64,000 bases of DNA from Thiosocius sp963736445 (GTDB taxonomy: Bacteria; Pseudomonadota; Gammaproteobacteria; Chromatiales; Chromatiaceae), in assembly GCA_963736445.1 (NCBI GenBank), contig CAVTOY010000014.1, positions 124,001-188,000 on the forward strand, given 5' to 3'. The translations under genes were made by a program, and so were the position numbers. Positions 42,412 to 50,935 of this stretch are shown piece by piece (within the stretch, counting starts at the first letter, position 1; each line of letters opens with the position of its first letter). Below the pieces are notes generated by a model, which was given only the letters and a program-made list of their open reading frames with translations, was not told the origin of the DNA and did no database searches.

Positions 42412-43775
42412 TCAGCCGACGAGGGTGTAACAGGGAGTGTATTCTCCCTGCAGTTTCATGCGCCGCTGCGCCACGAAGCGCTGCAGCAGGTCATCGGTAG
42501 CGGCCGCCATCTCCGGCTCTGCATGAATCTCGAACGGACCCCGCGCCTCCACCGCGCGGATACCCTCCGCTTTTACGTTTCCGGAAACGATTCCCGAGAA
42601 TACCCGCCGCAGATTCGCGGCCAGCTGGTGGGGTGGCTGATTGCGTTTCAGCGACAGGTCCGCCATCGCTGCGTGGGTCGGTTCGAAGGGCTCCTGAAAA
42701 TCGCGCTCGATGTGCAGCTGCCAATTGAAGTAGAAGGCATCCTTGCCGGCATGCCGAAACGCCTTTACCGCACTCCATCGCCTCGCGCATCGAGCGCGCG
42801 ACCTCGCTGGGATCGTTGATGAGGATGCGATAATGACGCTGTGCTTCCAGGCCCAGGATTTTTCCCACATAGCGGTCTACCGCCTCGAAGTACTCGGCGC
42901 TCTCCTCGGGCCCGGTCAGGATCAGCGGGAACGGATGCCCCTCGTTGTCGCGGATGCATCAGGATGCCGAGCAGATAGAGCAGTTCCTCGGTGGTACCGG
43001 CCCCGCCGGGAAAGATCACCACCCCGTGACCGATACGGACGAAAGGCCTCCAGACGTTTCTCGATATCCGGCAGGATCACCAGTTCGTTGACGATCGGGT
43101 TCGGCGGCTCGGAGGCGACGATCCCCGGCTCGGTCAGGCCGAGGTAGCGCCCATCGCTGATGCGCTGCTTGGCATGCCCGATCGCGGCACCCTTCATCGG
43201 CCCCTTCATCGCACCGGGACCGCAACCGGTGCAGACGTCCAGGCCACGCAGACCGAATTCGTAGCCAACCTCCTTGCTGTAGTCGTACTCCTCACGGCCG
43301 ATCGAATGGCCGCCCCAGCAGACGACGATGTTGGGATCGACGCTCGGCTGCAGCACCCGCGCATTGCGCAGGATGTGAAACACCGCCGAGGTGATATGGT
43401 CGCTCCGGTCCAGATCGAACGTCGGGTCTCCCTGGATCTCGTTGTGCGTGTAGATGATGTCGCGCAGCACCGCGAACAGGTGCTCGCGGATACCCTGGAT
43501 CATCTGCCGTCGACAAAGGCCGAGGCCGGGGCGTTTTCCAGGCGCAGCTTGATGCCCTGATTGCGCTGCATCAGGTTGATACCGAAGTCGCGGTAGTTGT
43601 CGAAAATCTCGCGCGCGTCATCGGTGTGGCTGCCGCTGTTCAGCACCGCCAGCGCGCAGTTGCGGAACAGTCGGTACAGGCCGCGTGCGCTGGTATCGAG
43701 CAGTGTGTTGACCTCGAGCTGTGACAAGACCTCCAGGCTGCCCTCTGGGCTGACCGAGGCACTGATTCTTCGCAT
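42412..43775 (-). pseudogene. ppnN: PpnN-type nucleosidase (LOG family), about four frameshifts
   Basis: The pieces together match full-length PpnN/YgdH, a (p)ppGpp-controlled nucleotide 5'-monophosphate nucleosidase. They are SPEGSLEVLSQLEVNTLL, then CTGCGPGAMKGPMKGAAIGHA, FPGGAGTTEELLYLLGILMHP and finally FSGIVSGNVKAEGIRAVE. Breaks lie near 43500-43506 (one base short, after AFVDGR), 43042-43044, 42950-42953 and 42771-42775 (each one base too many). Between breaks the sequence is well conserved and codon use normal. Four shifts in 1.36 kb of otherwise healthy code suggest sequence error or very recent decay. As read, no functional protein would be made. Confidence 0.85.
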
Positions 43776-43924
43776 ATTGGCTCCGTGCGGATTGCTGCGA
43801 TCGAGCGGGAGTGCGGAATATACCGAAAAACGGCAGTCTGGTTCGGTGGCCAGCTTGCAAATGTCACCGAATACCGCCCGGTTTGGTGGGATACGCGGCG
43901 CTATCGCACGCTACGCATTGACTG

Positions 43925-44003
43925 GATCTGTTAGCAGCAACTGGCCGCAGGGGGCTCGACCGGATCGCCGGCGCCGAACGGCATGACGGATCCGCAGCCG
44001 GCG
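43925..44003. repeat. 79-bp direct repeat of the arsM 3' end (distal copy)
   Basis: This matches 46535-46613 at about 74 of 79 positions without gaps. On the minus strand it encodes the tail ...GSVMPFGAGDPVEPPAASCC of ArsM with its own TAA stop, but the gene body is missing. With the other copy it brackets the island 44004-46534. The stretch 43776-43924 holds nothing recognised. Confidence 0.75.
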
Positions 44004-44013
44004 TATCAGGGGC

Positions 44014-44220
44014 TGGGTCGACAACGTCTCTGTCGAGCGTTTATGGCGCAGCGTGAAGTACGAGGGGGGCTACGTCAAAACCTACGACAGCATCGGTGCC
44101 GCCCGCGAATCCCTGAGTGCGTACTTCGCGTTTTACAGCGCAGAAAGACGGCAGCAATGGCTTGATCGGCGGACGCCGGGTAGTGTGTATTATAAAGACG
44201 CTGCCAGGCTGGCGGCTTGA
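44014..44220 (+). mobile_element. IS3-family transposase C-terminal remnant
   Basis: An open stretch of 68 codons beginning WVDNVSVERLWRSVKYEGGY and ending at a TGA. VERLWRSVKYE is the last catalytic-Glu block of the IS3 OrfB DDE integrase domain, followed by the usual AYFAFYSAERRQQWLDRRTP. The N-terminal three quarters of the transposase and orfA are gone. It abuts the arsM-tail repeat. No terminal inverted repeats were identified. Confidence 0.8.
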
Positions 44221-44312
44221 TCCGAGGAAGCACTTATCGCGCTGTCCTATATAAGAGATCCACTTCTAATGACTGAAGCACTTCTCCCTCAAACCTCAGG
44301 AATCTTACAGCT

Positions 44313-45632
44313 ATGAGTACGAACCCCGAAGGAGTCGAGGCCAGTGAAAGTGGAAAGTTTGGCTTGGCAAAACTGGCCCTGTTGTCGCTTCTCACGGGTG
44401 CCGCAATTGGCCTTGTCATCGGGTGCTTTCGGGTGGCACTGGACTACATGAACACTGCTCGCACTGACACGATCACCTGGGCCCACCAGTGGCCGGTGCT
44501 GGGCTTCGTTCTGGTTTGTGCCACGGTTGCAGCAACCACCGCTTTTGCTGCCTGGCTGGTGCAGCGTTCCGGGCAACCTGCGGCTGGCAGCGGAATTCCC
44601 CACGTCGAAGCGGTGATTGAGGGCAAGTTGCCGGCCGCCCCACTGCTACTGCTGCCCATCAAATTTATCGGTGGCCTGTTCGCTATAGGGGGTGGTTTAG
44701 CGCTCGGACGGGAAGGTCCCAGCGTGCAAATGGGCGCCAACCTGGCCCAATTCTGGGGAAGTATTTTCCGGCTGCCAACCACTGATCGTATTGCGCTTTT
44801 CGCATCGGGTGCCGGTGCCGGGCTGGCCGTGGCCTTCAATGCCCCTATAGCCGGAGCGGTATTCGTGCTGGAGTAACTGGTCCGTCGATTTGATACTCGG
44901 ATTGCCATCGCCGCACTGGGCACCTCCTGTTCGGCCATCGCGGTAGCATCACTATTGCTCGGGCGGCAACCTGATTTCAATGTGGCAGAACTCCCCAATC
45001 CCAGCTCCTGGACCGGCCCCATCTTTGCCTTATTGGGTATCCTGGCTGGGCTGGCAGGGGTTGCGTACAACCGGTTAATTATCAAAACCTGTGCGCTGTT
45101 TGACGGTTTGACCCGTTGGCGACCGGAGGTTCGGGCACTCTTTATCGGTGCACTGGTGGGTGCGATAGCATGGTTTGCCCCGCACATGGTCGGCGGCGGC
45201 GATACGATTTCCCAGCAGGCTCTCGTCGGTGGAATCGGGCTGACAGCATTGCCGATCATTTTCGCCGTTCGATTTCTACTCGGCCCGCTGTCCTATGCCG
45301 CGGGCACGCCGGGTGGCCTGTTCGCGCCCATCCTTGCGTTGGGTGCCTGCCTTGGCCTGGGATTCGGTCTGCTGTGCCCACAGTTCGTGGCAGATTCCGG
45401 TGCCACCCCAGTCACCTTCGCTATCGCCGGTATGGCGGCTTTTCTAACTGCAACGGTTCGAGCACCCGTTACCGGAATGATCCTGATCTTCGAGATGACC
45501 GGTGCTTTCAATCAGGCATTACCAATGCTCTGGGCTTCTTTCGCGGCTATGGCCGTTCCAACATTGATGGGCAATTCGCCAATTTACGACTCCATGAAGA
45601 CTCGCACCATCGGCGTAGCAAAGACAATGTAA
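44313..45632 (+). pseudogene. CLC-type chloride/proton antiporter with internal stop codon
   Basis: A CLC family transporter of 439 codons. Selectivity motifs are GSGIP (92-96) and GREGP (132-136, with the gating Glu134), and in the second half GGLFAPILALG and a late Tyr in NSPIYDSM. Codon 188 is TAA, in frame, between VFVLE and LVRRF; one base change from GAA would explain it. By eye it aligns with the second Glu of the EE pair (Glu203 of E. coli ClcA), the inner proton-transfer residue. No frameshift is present. Codon use is less GC-biased than in neighbouring genes. As read it encodes a 187-residue truncated protein. Confidence 0.85.
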
Positions 45633-45674
45633 TGGCTGATCGCGTTAGAGCGCTGTCGTTCAAGGGCCATCCGC

Positions 45675-45713
45675 CCTTCTCATTTTCTTATGCTGCTCAC
45701 GAAAATGAGAAGG
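45675..45713 (+). terminator. 13-bp perfect hairpin after the CLC gene
   Basis: CCTTCTCATTTTC (45675-45687) and GAAAATGAGAAGG (45701-45713) pair perfectly around a 13-base loop. It lies 43 bases after the CLC stop and 88 before the K+ channel start. No T-tract follows, so it may be an mRNA-stabilising or terminator-like structure or a protein-binding site. Confidence 0.5.
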
Positions 45714-45800
45714 TACCGATAACAAAAACCCGGGCCATTGCCAGACACAACTGCACCCGATGCCATGGGATTGATGTCAGCCCTGAAGGAGGCTACACGA

Positions 45801-46328
45801 GTGAAAAGCAAGCCATTTGAAACACTGCCCGAAAACGGAGATGTGCGTCAAAACACGTCAGATGGAAAAAAGATAGACAAGCATCTTCTTCCTTCCCGTA
45901 GAAGGATTGGCGGGATCTATGGCTTTGCACTGCTACTGGCGCTTGTGCTGTTTTATTTTCACGTGGTGGTGATTTTTGATGTGATCGGCGAGATACTCCG
46001 TTACAAGGCATGGCTACTGGAGCATCTGGGACCGAAACATACCGGCAAGCTTCTTCTCCTCGGTTGCTTCTTCGCACTCTTGTCGGCGCACGTGCTGGAG
46101 GCCGCTGTATGGGGCATTTTTTTTCGCTGGACACAGCTGTTACCCAGTATTACCGAAGGTACCTACTTCAGCAGTGCATCGATGACAACGCTGGGCTTCG
46201 GCGACATCCTGCTGAAGTATCCCTGGAGACATCTCGGCACGCTGATCGCAATAACCGGGCTGCTGATGTTTGGCTGTTCGACGGCGTTCTTGTTCGTAGT
46301 TCTACAGAGAGTCTGGGAGCACTTTTAG
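45801..46328 (+). CDS. Potassium-channel-like membrane protein
   Basis: A 175-residue channel of the ion-channel 2TM class. The start is GTG 45801, chosen because AAGGAGG (45786-45792) lies 8 nt upstream. Hydrophobic helices lie at about 37-63, 82-107 and 142-168. A pore loop with selectivity signature TTLGFGD at about 129-135 precedes the last helix. Lower GC than the genome and its place in the repeat-flanked island suggest transfer. With the CLC gene this is a pair of ion-handling genes. The N-terminal 35 residues are hydrophilic and unassigned. Confidence 0.82.
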   Translation: MKSKPFETLPENGDVRQNTSDGKKIDKHLLPSRRRIGGIYGFALLLALVLFYFHVVVIFDVIGEILRYKAWLLEHLGPKHTGKLLLLGCFFALLSAHVLEAAVWGIFFRWTQLLPSITEGTYFSSASMTTLGFGDILLKYPWRHLGTLIAITGLLMFGCSTAFLFVVLQRVWEHF

Positions 46329-46357
46329 CCAGACGCTGAAGCTGCGTTGATTTGGCA

Positions 46358-46498
46358 CTAAACAAATTGCGCGGCGCGCTCAATAAACCAGAAGTTGGCC
46401 AGGCCACCGGTTGCATAGGTAGTACCGGCCACTACATACCCGCCGATTCTAACCAGGCCATCAATTCGATGGGCAATTGCGCTAACGATTAGCACCAC
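46358..46498 (-). CDS. Possible small membrane protein or remnant downstream of arsM
   Basis: A stretch open in the arsM frame right after its TGA, usable from GTG 46498 (46 aa). It reads VVLIVSAIAHRIDGLVRIGG and then YVVAGTTYATGGLANFWFIE. It has hydrophobic character but no ribosome site and no recognised family. It lies inside the island and may be a decayed gene end. The rest of 46329-46534 shows nothing else. Confidence 0.25.
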   Translation of the reverse strand: MVLIVSAIAHRIDGLVRIGGYVVAGTTYATGGLANFWFIERAAQFV

Positions 46499-46534
46499 AG
46501 CGATGAAAGCACGTTGCCCAATCGCTACCCTTAC

Positions 46535-46613
46535 GATCTGTCAGCAACAACTGGCCGCAGGGGGCTCAGCCGGATCGCCGTCGCCGAACGGCATGACGGA
46601 TCCGCAGCCGGCG
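46535..46613. repeat. 79-bp direct repeat at the arsM 3' end (proximal copy)
   Basis: This copy includes the real last codons and TGA of arsM. It differs from the copy at 43925-44003 at five positions. The layout, a target-gene 3' end repeated at the far side of inserted DNA, is the one left by site-specific integration or by recombination with a related arsM. Confidence 0.75.
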
Positions 46614-47590
46614 AAGATCCCGAAATGGCTCGACTTGTCGCCGATGAACTCGAAGTGCTGCCGGAAACGCGATTCATGGAGCATATCGAAGGTATTGCCG
46701 CAGACCGGCACCACCCGACCCTTATCGAACGCATGCTGTTTGTCCAGCAGAAACCGCATCGGCTGTTCGGCCAGACTGCCGCGGTAGACGACCGCCTGAC
46801 CGTAGTCTTCACAGGCCGGTTCGAGCTGCTCGAGCTTGAACAAACGGTAGGTCGCCGAAAAGAACCGCAGGTCGACGGTCAGCGTTGCGAGCTCGGGGTT
46901 ATCGACGGTGATCCGGCTGTCCGATACCAGGCGCGGATCAGCGAATCCGGCATCTTTGGCAAGGCGGATCAGATCATTCCAGTAAAGGGCGCCACCCAGG
47001 CACTCGCTGTAGAGCACGGGGTGCTCGGCCACCGCAGGCGGCACGCGGCGGTCGGCGTAGACATCGGAGAAGTACATCTCCCCACCCGGCTTGAGCAGGC
47101 GATGCGCCTGGCGCAACACCCGCGCCTTGTCGGTGCAGAGGTTGATGACGCAGTTGGATACGATCAGATCAAAGCCTTCCGCAGGCAGCCCGAGTTGGTC
47201 GAGCCGCTCCAGTTCGCCCTCGATAAAGGTCACATTCGACGCCGTATAGCCGAAGCGCTGCGCATGCTCTTCGGCGTGCGCCCGTGCGACGTCCAGTTGC
47301 TCCTTGGTCATATCTACACCGACCACCGCGCCTTGTTCGCCGACCAGGTAGGACAACAGATAGGCATCGCGGCCTGCGCCGCAGCCGAGGTCCAGCACCC
47401 TCAGGCCTTCCAGCGCGGCCGGCACTACCAGGCCGCAGCCGAAGTAACGCTCGACTACCTCGGGCGCCAGCAAGCCAAGTGCATCGCGGACGTAATCCGG
47501 CATCGCCTCGCCGGTGCAGCAGGCATTGGTCTGTAGGTCGGCCGAGGTTTTGAGGGCCTTGCCGTAGTAGAGCTTGACTTCTTCTTGCAT
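46541..47590 (-). CDS. arsM: Arsenite S-adenosylmethionine methyltransferase
   Basis: A 349-residue ArsM. It adds methyl groups from SAM to As(III), giving methylated and volatile forms. The N-terminus has the conserved Cys pair in TNACCTGEA (24-25). The SAM fold is VLDLGCGAGRDAYLLSYLVG near residue 65. VSNCVINL and YSECLGGALYW hold the arsenic-binding cysteines. The C-terminal domain ends ...EPPAASCC. It is the last gene of the leftward suf run, 78 nt after sufE, and no ArsR gene is nearby. Confidence 0.95.
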   Translation of the reverse strand: MQEEVKLYYGKALKTSADLQTNACCTGEAMPDYVRDALGLLAPEVVERYFGCGLVVPAALEGLRVLDLGCGAGRDAYLLSYLVGEQGAVVGVDMTKEQLDVARAHAEEHAQRFGYTASNVTFIEGELERLDQLGLPAEGFDLIVSNCVINLCTDKARVLRQAHRLLKPGGEMYFSDVYADRRVPPAVAEHPVLYSECLGGALYWNDLIRLAKDAGFADPRLVSDSRITVDNPELATLTVDLRFFSATYRLFKLEQLEPACEDYGQAVVYRGSLAEQPMRFLLDKQHAFDKGRVVPVCGNTFDMLHESRFRQHFEFIGDKSSHFGIFAGCGSVMPFGDGDPAEPPAASCC

Positions 47591-47668
47591 GGTGTCTCGG
47601 TTGTCGGACCGTGCAACGCCTCAGCAGGGTGATACGGCCGTCAGGGACAGCGCCCCCCGAGCCGCGTC

Positions 47669-48106
47669 TCAGCGACGAGCGGCCTGCGCCGATGCCTCCT
47701 CGCCGGAAGCCTGTTTCTTCATCAGATCAACCACGGCATAGATGCCGAAGTGCCTGTTCGGGCTCAGGTTCTCTCCCAGTTTCAGCTCATCGAACAGACT
47801 GTCGATGTCCAGTGCCTCGATCTCTTCGGGGGTGTGGCCGGACATCAGTTCGATCAGCAGCGCCAGGACGCCCTTGATGATCGCGGTGTCACAGTCGCCG
47901 ACGTAACGCAGCCGCGCCGGGTCATCGGGGTCGGCGACAGCACGCACCCAGACCTTGCTGACGCAGCCATGCACGCGATTCTCCTCGGTGCGGTACTCGT
48001 CGTCCAGTGGCGGCAGCGCTTCACCCAGCTCGACGAGATAGGCATACCGCGACTCCCAGTCATCGAGAAGCTCGAAGTTCTCCACCACCTCTTGGGTCGT
48101 CAGCAT
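47669..48106 (-). CDS. sufE: SufE sulfur acceptor
   Basis: A 145-residue SufE protein, which takes sulfane sulfur from the cysteine desulfurase SufS and passes it to SufBCD. The acceptor cysteine is in HGCVSKVWV near residue 48. LDDWESRYAYLVELGEALPPL is the family N-terminal motif. The C-terminal tail is about 10 residues longer than in many homologues. No sufS gene lies in this operon, so its donor must be encoded elsewhere. It starts 7 nt after the A-type carrier gene. Confidence 0.93.
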   Translation of the reverse strand: MLTTQEVVENFELLDDWESRYAYLVELGEALPPLDDEYRTEENRVHGCVSKVWVRAVADPDDPARLRYVGDCDTAIIKGVLALLIELMSGHTPEEIEALDIDSLFDELKLGENLSPNRHFGIYAVVDLMKKQASGEEASAQAARR

Positions 48107-48113
48107 GGTCGCC

Positions 48114-48440
48114 TCAGATACTGAAGGATTCGCCGCAACCGCACATGTCTTTCACGTTCGGATTGCGAAACTCAAAGCCCTGATTGAGCTGGTTGGTCTT
48201 CACGAAGTCGATCACCATGCCTTCGAGCTGCAGCAGCGACTCGTCGTTGACCACGATTTTCACACCAAAACTCTCGTAGACATGGTCTTCCGGGTCGATC
48301 TCATCGGCATAGTCGACTATATAGGCGAAGCCGGTGCAGCCGCTCTTCTTAGTGCCCACACGCAGACCTTGGCCCTTGCCGCGCTTCGAAATCTCTTTTG
48401 CCACGTGTTGCGCGGCCGCTTCGGTCAATTCGATAGCCAT
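48114..48440 (-). CDS. sufA: A-type iron-sulfur carrier (SufA/IscA family)
   Basis: A 108-residue A-type carrier that receives or transfers Fe-S clusters. The three ligand cysteines are visible: SGCTGFAYIVDY (about Cys35) and CGCGESFSI at the C-terminus. The operon context favours SufA over IscA or ErpA. It lies between sufT and sufE on the leftward strand. Confidence 0.93.
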   Translation of the reverse strand: MAIELTEAAAQHVAKEISKRGKGQGLRVGTKKSGCTGFAYIVDYADEIDPEDHVYESFGVKIVVNDESLLQLEGMVIDFVKTNQLNQGFEFRNPNVKDMCGCGESFSI

Positions 48441-48475
48441 GTCCTGTTACTCCTTAAATTTGCGCGAGCGTGCTG

Positions 48476-48823
48476 TTACAGCAAACCCAGCTGCAGCTTC
48501 GCCTCGTCGCTCATATTGTCTTTCGTCCAGGGTGGATCCCAAACCAGATCGACGTGACATCGGTCGACGCCGTCCACGGTCTCCACCGCCTTCTCCACCA
48601 TCCCCGGCAGAATCCCCGCGACGGGGCAACCCGGGGCGGTCAACGTCATCTTGATCGCAATCTCACGATCGCCGACCGCATCGATCGCATAGATCAGACC
48701 AAGATCATAGATGTTGGTTGGGATCTCGGGGTCGTGAACCGTGCGCAATGCGGCGATGATTCGGTTGAGTCGCTCGTCGTCTGCAAAGTCTGTCACCAAG
48801 GCTTCTCCTGCGTTCATACTCAC
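48476..48823 (-). CDS. sufT: SufT, DUF59/MIP18 family Fe-S maturation factor
   Basis: A 115-residue DUF59 protein. Motifs are VHDPEIPTNIYDLGLIY and MTLTAPGCPVAGILPGMV, with the conserved Cys, then DLVWDPPWT. SufT helps mature Fe-S proteins under high demand. The start may be GTG 48823 or ATG 48817. It lies 6 nt after sufD, in the place where sufS often sits. Confidence 0.9.
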   Translation of the reverse strand: MSMNAGEALVTDFADDERLNRIIAALRTVHDPEIPTNIYDLGLIYAIDAVGDREIAIKMTLTAPGCPVAGILPGMVEKAVETVDGVDRCHVDLVWDPPWTKDNMSDEAKLQLGLL

Positions 48824-48829
48824 GAGATC

Positions 48830-50164
48830 TCACTCCGTCGTTTGTGCCAGGCGTGCCGTCAGCAGCTTGTTTGCATAGGCGCGCAGCGGTTCGTTGTCGA
48901 TGTGTGCCATGACCTCTTCCGCGAAGCCTTGGCAGAGCATCTGCTTGGCCCGCGCATGGGGGATGCCACGTGACCTCAGATAAAACAGCATGTTGGCGTC
49001 GAGTTCACCGACCGTCGTCCCATGGCTGCACTTGACGTCATCGGCGTAGATCTCCAGCTGCGGCTTGGTATCCACTTCCGCGGATCGCGACAGCATCAGG
49101 TTGTCGTTGGACAGCTGGGCATCGGTCTTTTGCGCGTCTTGGGCGACCCAGATGCGGCCATCGAATACCACCCGGCCCTTGCCGTCGAGTATGCCCTTGA
49201 AGGTCTCACGGCTGGTGCAATGCGGCACCAGGTGCTGTACGTCCAGATGGACATCGTTAAGCTGCTGATCGCGCGCCAGCATCAGCCCATCCAATGCCGC
49301 CTCCGCACCCTCACCGTCGAAGGTAACGCGGACATCACTGCGCGACCAGGCACCGCCCAGTGCAGCGAGCACCAGCCGGTAGCGGCTGCGCTCTGCCAGC
49401 CGCACCTGCAGGTCGCTCAAATGCTGTGCCTGAGGACTTTCTTCCTGCAGGCGCGTGTGCAGCAGTTCGCTGTCGGCGCCCAGGGCCACCTCGACCAGGG
49501 CATTATTGAAATAGCTTGCATCACCGAGGCAGGCGTAGCGTTCGGTTACCTCGGCGCGGGCGCCGCTTTCGAGCACGATCAGGTGCCGCGGATGACTGAT
49601 CCCGGGTTGTTCCATGCCGACGGAGATATGCAGTATCTCGATCGGCGCCCGGGCGACGGTATTCTTGTCGACACGGATCAGCGCCCCGTCCGACATCAAC
49701 GCACTATTCAGCGCGGCGAACACGTGCCGATGCTCTGCAATCCCGTCGAGATGCTGGCGTAAACCGGCTGAGACATGGCCCAAACCCCCGGCAAGGGAAC
49801 GCACCTGAACGCCATCCTGTTGGTGTGCCAGATCGCTGAGCCCTGCAGCAAGATACCCATTCACGAACACCAGCCGTAAGCCCTGACTCTGAGGCACCAG
49901 CAGGTCATCGATATCCGACAGCTGGAGGGCATCGAACGGGCCCTCGACGAGGGGCTGATATTCGGCCTGCTCCAGGAAACCGACCGACGTGTAACGCCAG
50001 GCCTCGTCTTTGCGGCTCGGCAGCGGCATCTCGGCCATCGAGGCGGCGCCGCGCTCGCGGATCGGCGTCAGCCAGTCCACATTGGAGGATCTCGGTGTCA
50101 TTGCACGCTGTCCTGCCAGCAGGACCGCGTTCAGCGAAGTGCCCACGTGCTGCACCGCGTTCAT
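48830..50164 (-). CDS. sufD: SufD Fe-S scaffold subunit
   Basis: A 444-residue SufD, the partner of SufB in the SufBC2D cluster-assembly scaffold. The beta-helix core has TKPQLEIYADDVKCSHGTTVG near residue 360, and the C-terminal helical domain holds YLRSRGIPHARAKQML. The ATG overlaps the sufC stop by ATGA. Confidence 0.95.
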   Translation of the reverse strand: MNAVQHVGTSLNAVLLAGQRAMTPRSSNVDWLTPIRERGAASMAEMPLPSRKDEAWRYTSVGFLEQAEYQPLVEGPFDALQLSDIDDLLVPQSQGLRLVFVNGYLAAGLSDLAHQQDGVQVRSLAGGLGHVSAGLRQHLDGIAEHRHVFAALNSALMSDGALIRVDKNTVARAPIEILHISVGMEQPGISHPRHLIVLESGARAEVTERYACLGDASYFNNALVEVALGADSELLHTRLQEESPQAQHLSDLQVRLAERSRYRLVLAALGGAWSRSDVRVTFDGEGAEAALDGLMLARDQQLNDVHLDVQHLVPHCTSRETFKGILDGKGRVVFDGRIWVAQDAQKTDAQLSNDNLMLSRSAEVDTKPQLEIYADDVKCSHGTTVGELDANMLFYLRSRGIPHARAKQMLCQGFAEEVMAHIDNEPLRAYANKLLTARLAQTTE

Positions 50165-50919
50165 GCCGCTTCATCCTCGCCGGTCAGCCAGCCATAGCCT
50201 TTCTTTTCCAGCTCTTTGGCCAGCTGCTTGTCGCCCGATTTGACGATGCGGCCGCCCGCCAGCACATGCACGAAATCCGGTTCGATATAGTCCAGTAGCC
50301 GCTGGTAGTGGGTCACCAGGATGATGGATCGCTCCGGGCTTCGCAGGGCGTTCACACCGTCCGACACAGTGCGCAGCGCGTCGATGTCCAGCCCCGAGTC
50401 CGTCTCGTCGAGGATGGCCAGCTTGGGCTCGAACAGCGCCATCTGCAGGATTTCGTTGCGCTTTTTCTCACCACCGGAAAAGCCGGCGTTCACCGGGCGC
50501 TTGAGCAGCTCCGGCTTCATCGAGACCAGCCCCATCTTCTCGCGGATCAGTTTTAAAAAGGCCACAGAATCGAGTTCTGGCTCGCCGCGCGCCTTGCGCT
50601 GCGCATTCAACGATTCCTTGAGGAAGTGTGTGTTGTTGACCCCGGGAAGTTCGACCGGGTATTGGAATGCCAGGAACACCCCGAGGCCCGCACGCTCCTC
50701 GGGCGCGAGCGCGATTAGATCCTCGCCATCAAGCGTGACCTCGCCAGCGGTGACCTCATAGCCGTCGCGACCGGCCAACACGTGCGCCAATGTGCTTTTA
50801 CCCGAGCCGTTGGGACCCATGATCGCGTGGATCTCTCCGGGGCCCACATCGAGGTCGAGGCCTTTCAGGATCTCTTTGCCCTCGATTTCTGCCCTGAGGT
50901 TTTTGATTGAAAGTTTCAT
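50161..50919 (-). CDS. sufC: SufC ATPase
   Basis: A 252-residue ABC-type ATPase that powers the SufBCD scaffold in the cytoplasm. Walker A is GPNGSGKST (35-43), the signature is FSGGEKKRNEI, Walker B is LAILDETDSGLD, and the switch His is in VTHYQR. It is 17 nt after sufB and coupled to sufD. Confidence 0.97.
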   Translation of the reverse strand: MKLSIKNLRAEIEGKEILKGLDLDVGPGEIHAIMGPNGSGKSTLAHVLAGRDGYEVTAGEVTLDGEDLIALAPEERAGLGVFLAFQYPVELPGVNNTHFLKESLNAQRKARGEPELDSVAFLKLIREKMGLVSMKPELLKRPVNAGFSGGEKKRNEILQMALFEPKLAILDETDSGLDIDALRTVSDGVNALRSPERSIILVTHYQRLLDYIEPDFVHVLAGGRIVKSGDKQLAKELEKKGYGWLTGEDEAA

Positions 50920-50935
50920 GTGTTCGACTCCTGAT

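Noticed and set aside
45632..45820. 62-codon ORF overlapping the CLC stop (TAATG) with a CTRCHG heme-like motif
   Set aside because: No ribosome site and no signal peptide, so CxxCH could not be matured in the periplasm. It contains the 13-bp hairpin and overlaps the well-supported channel start.
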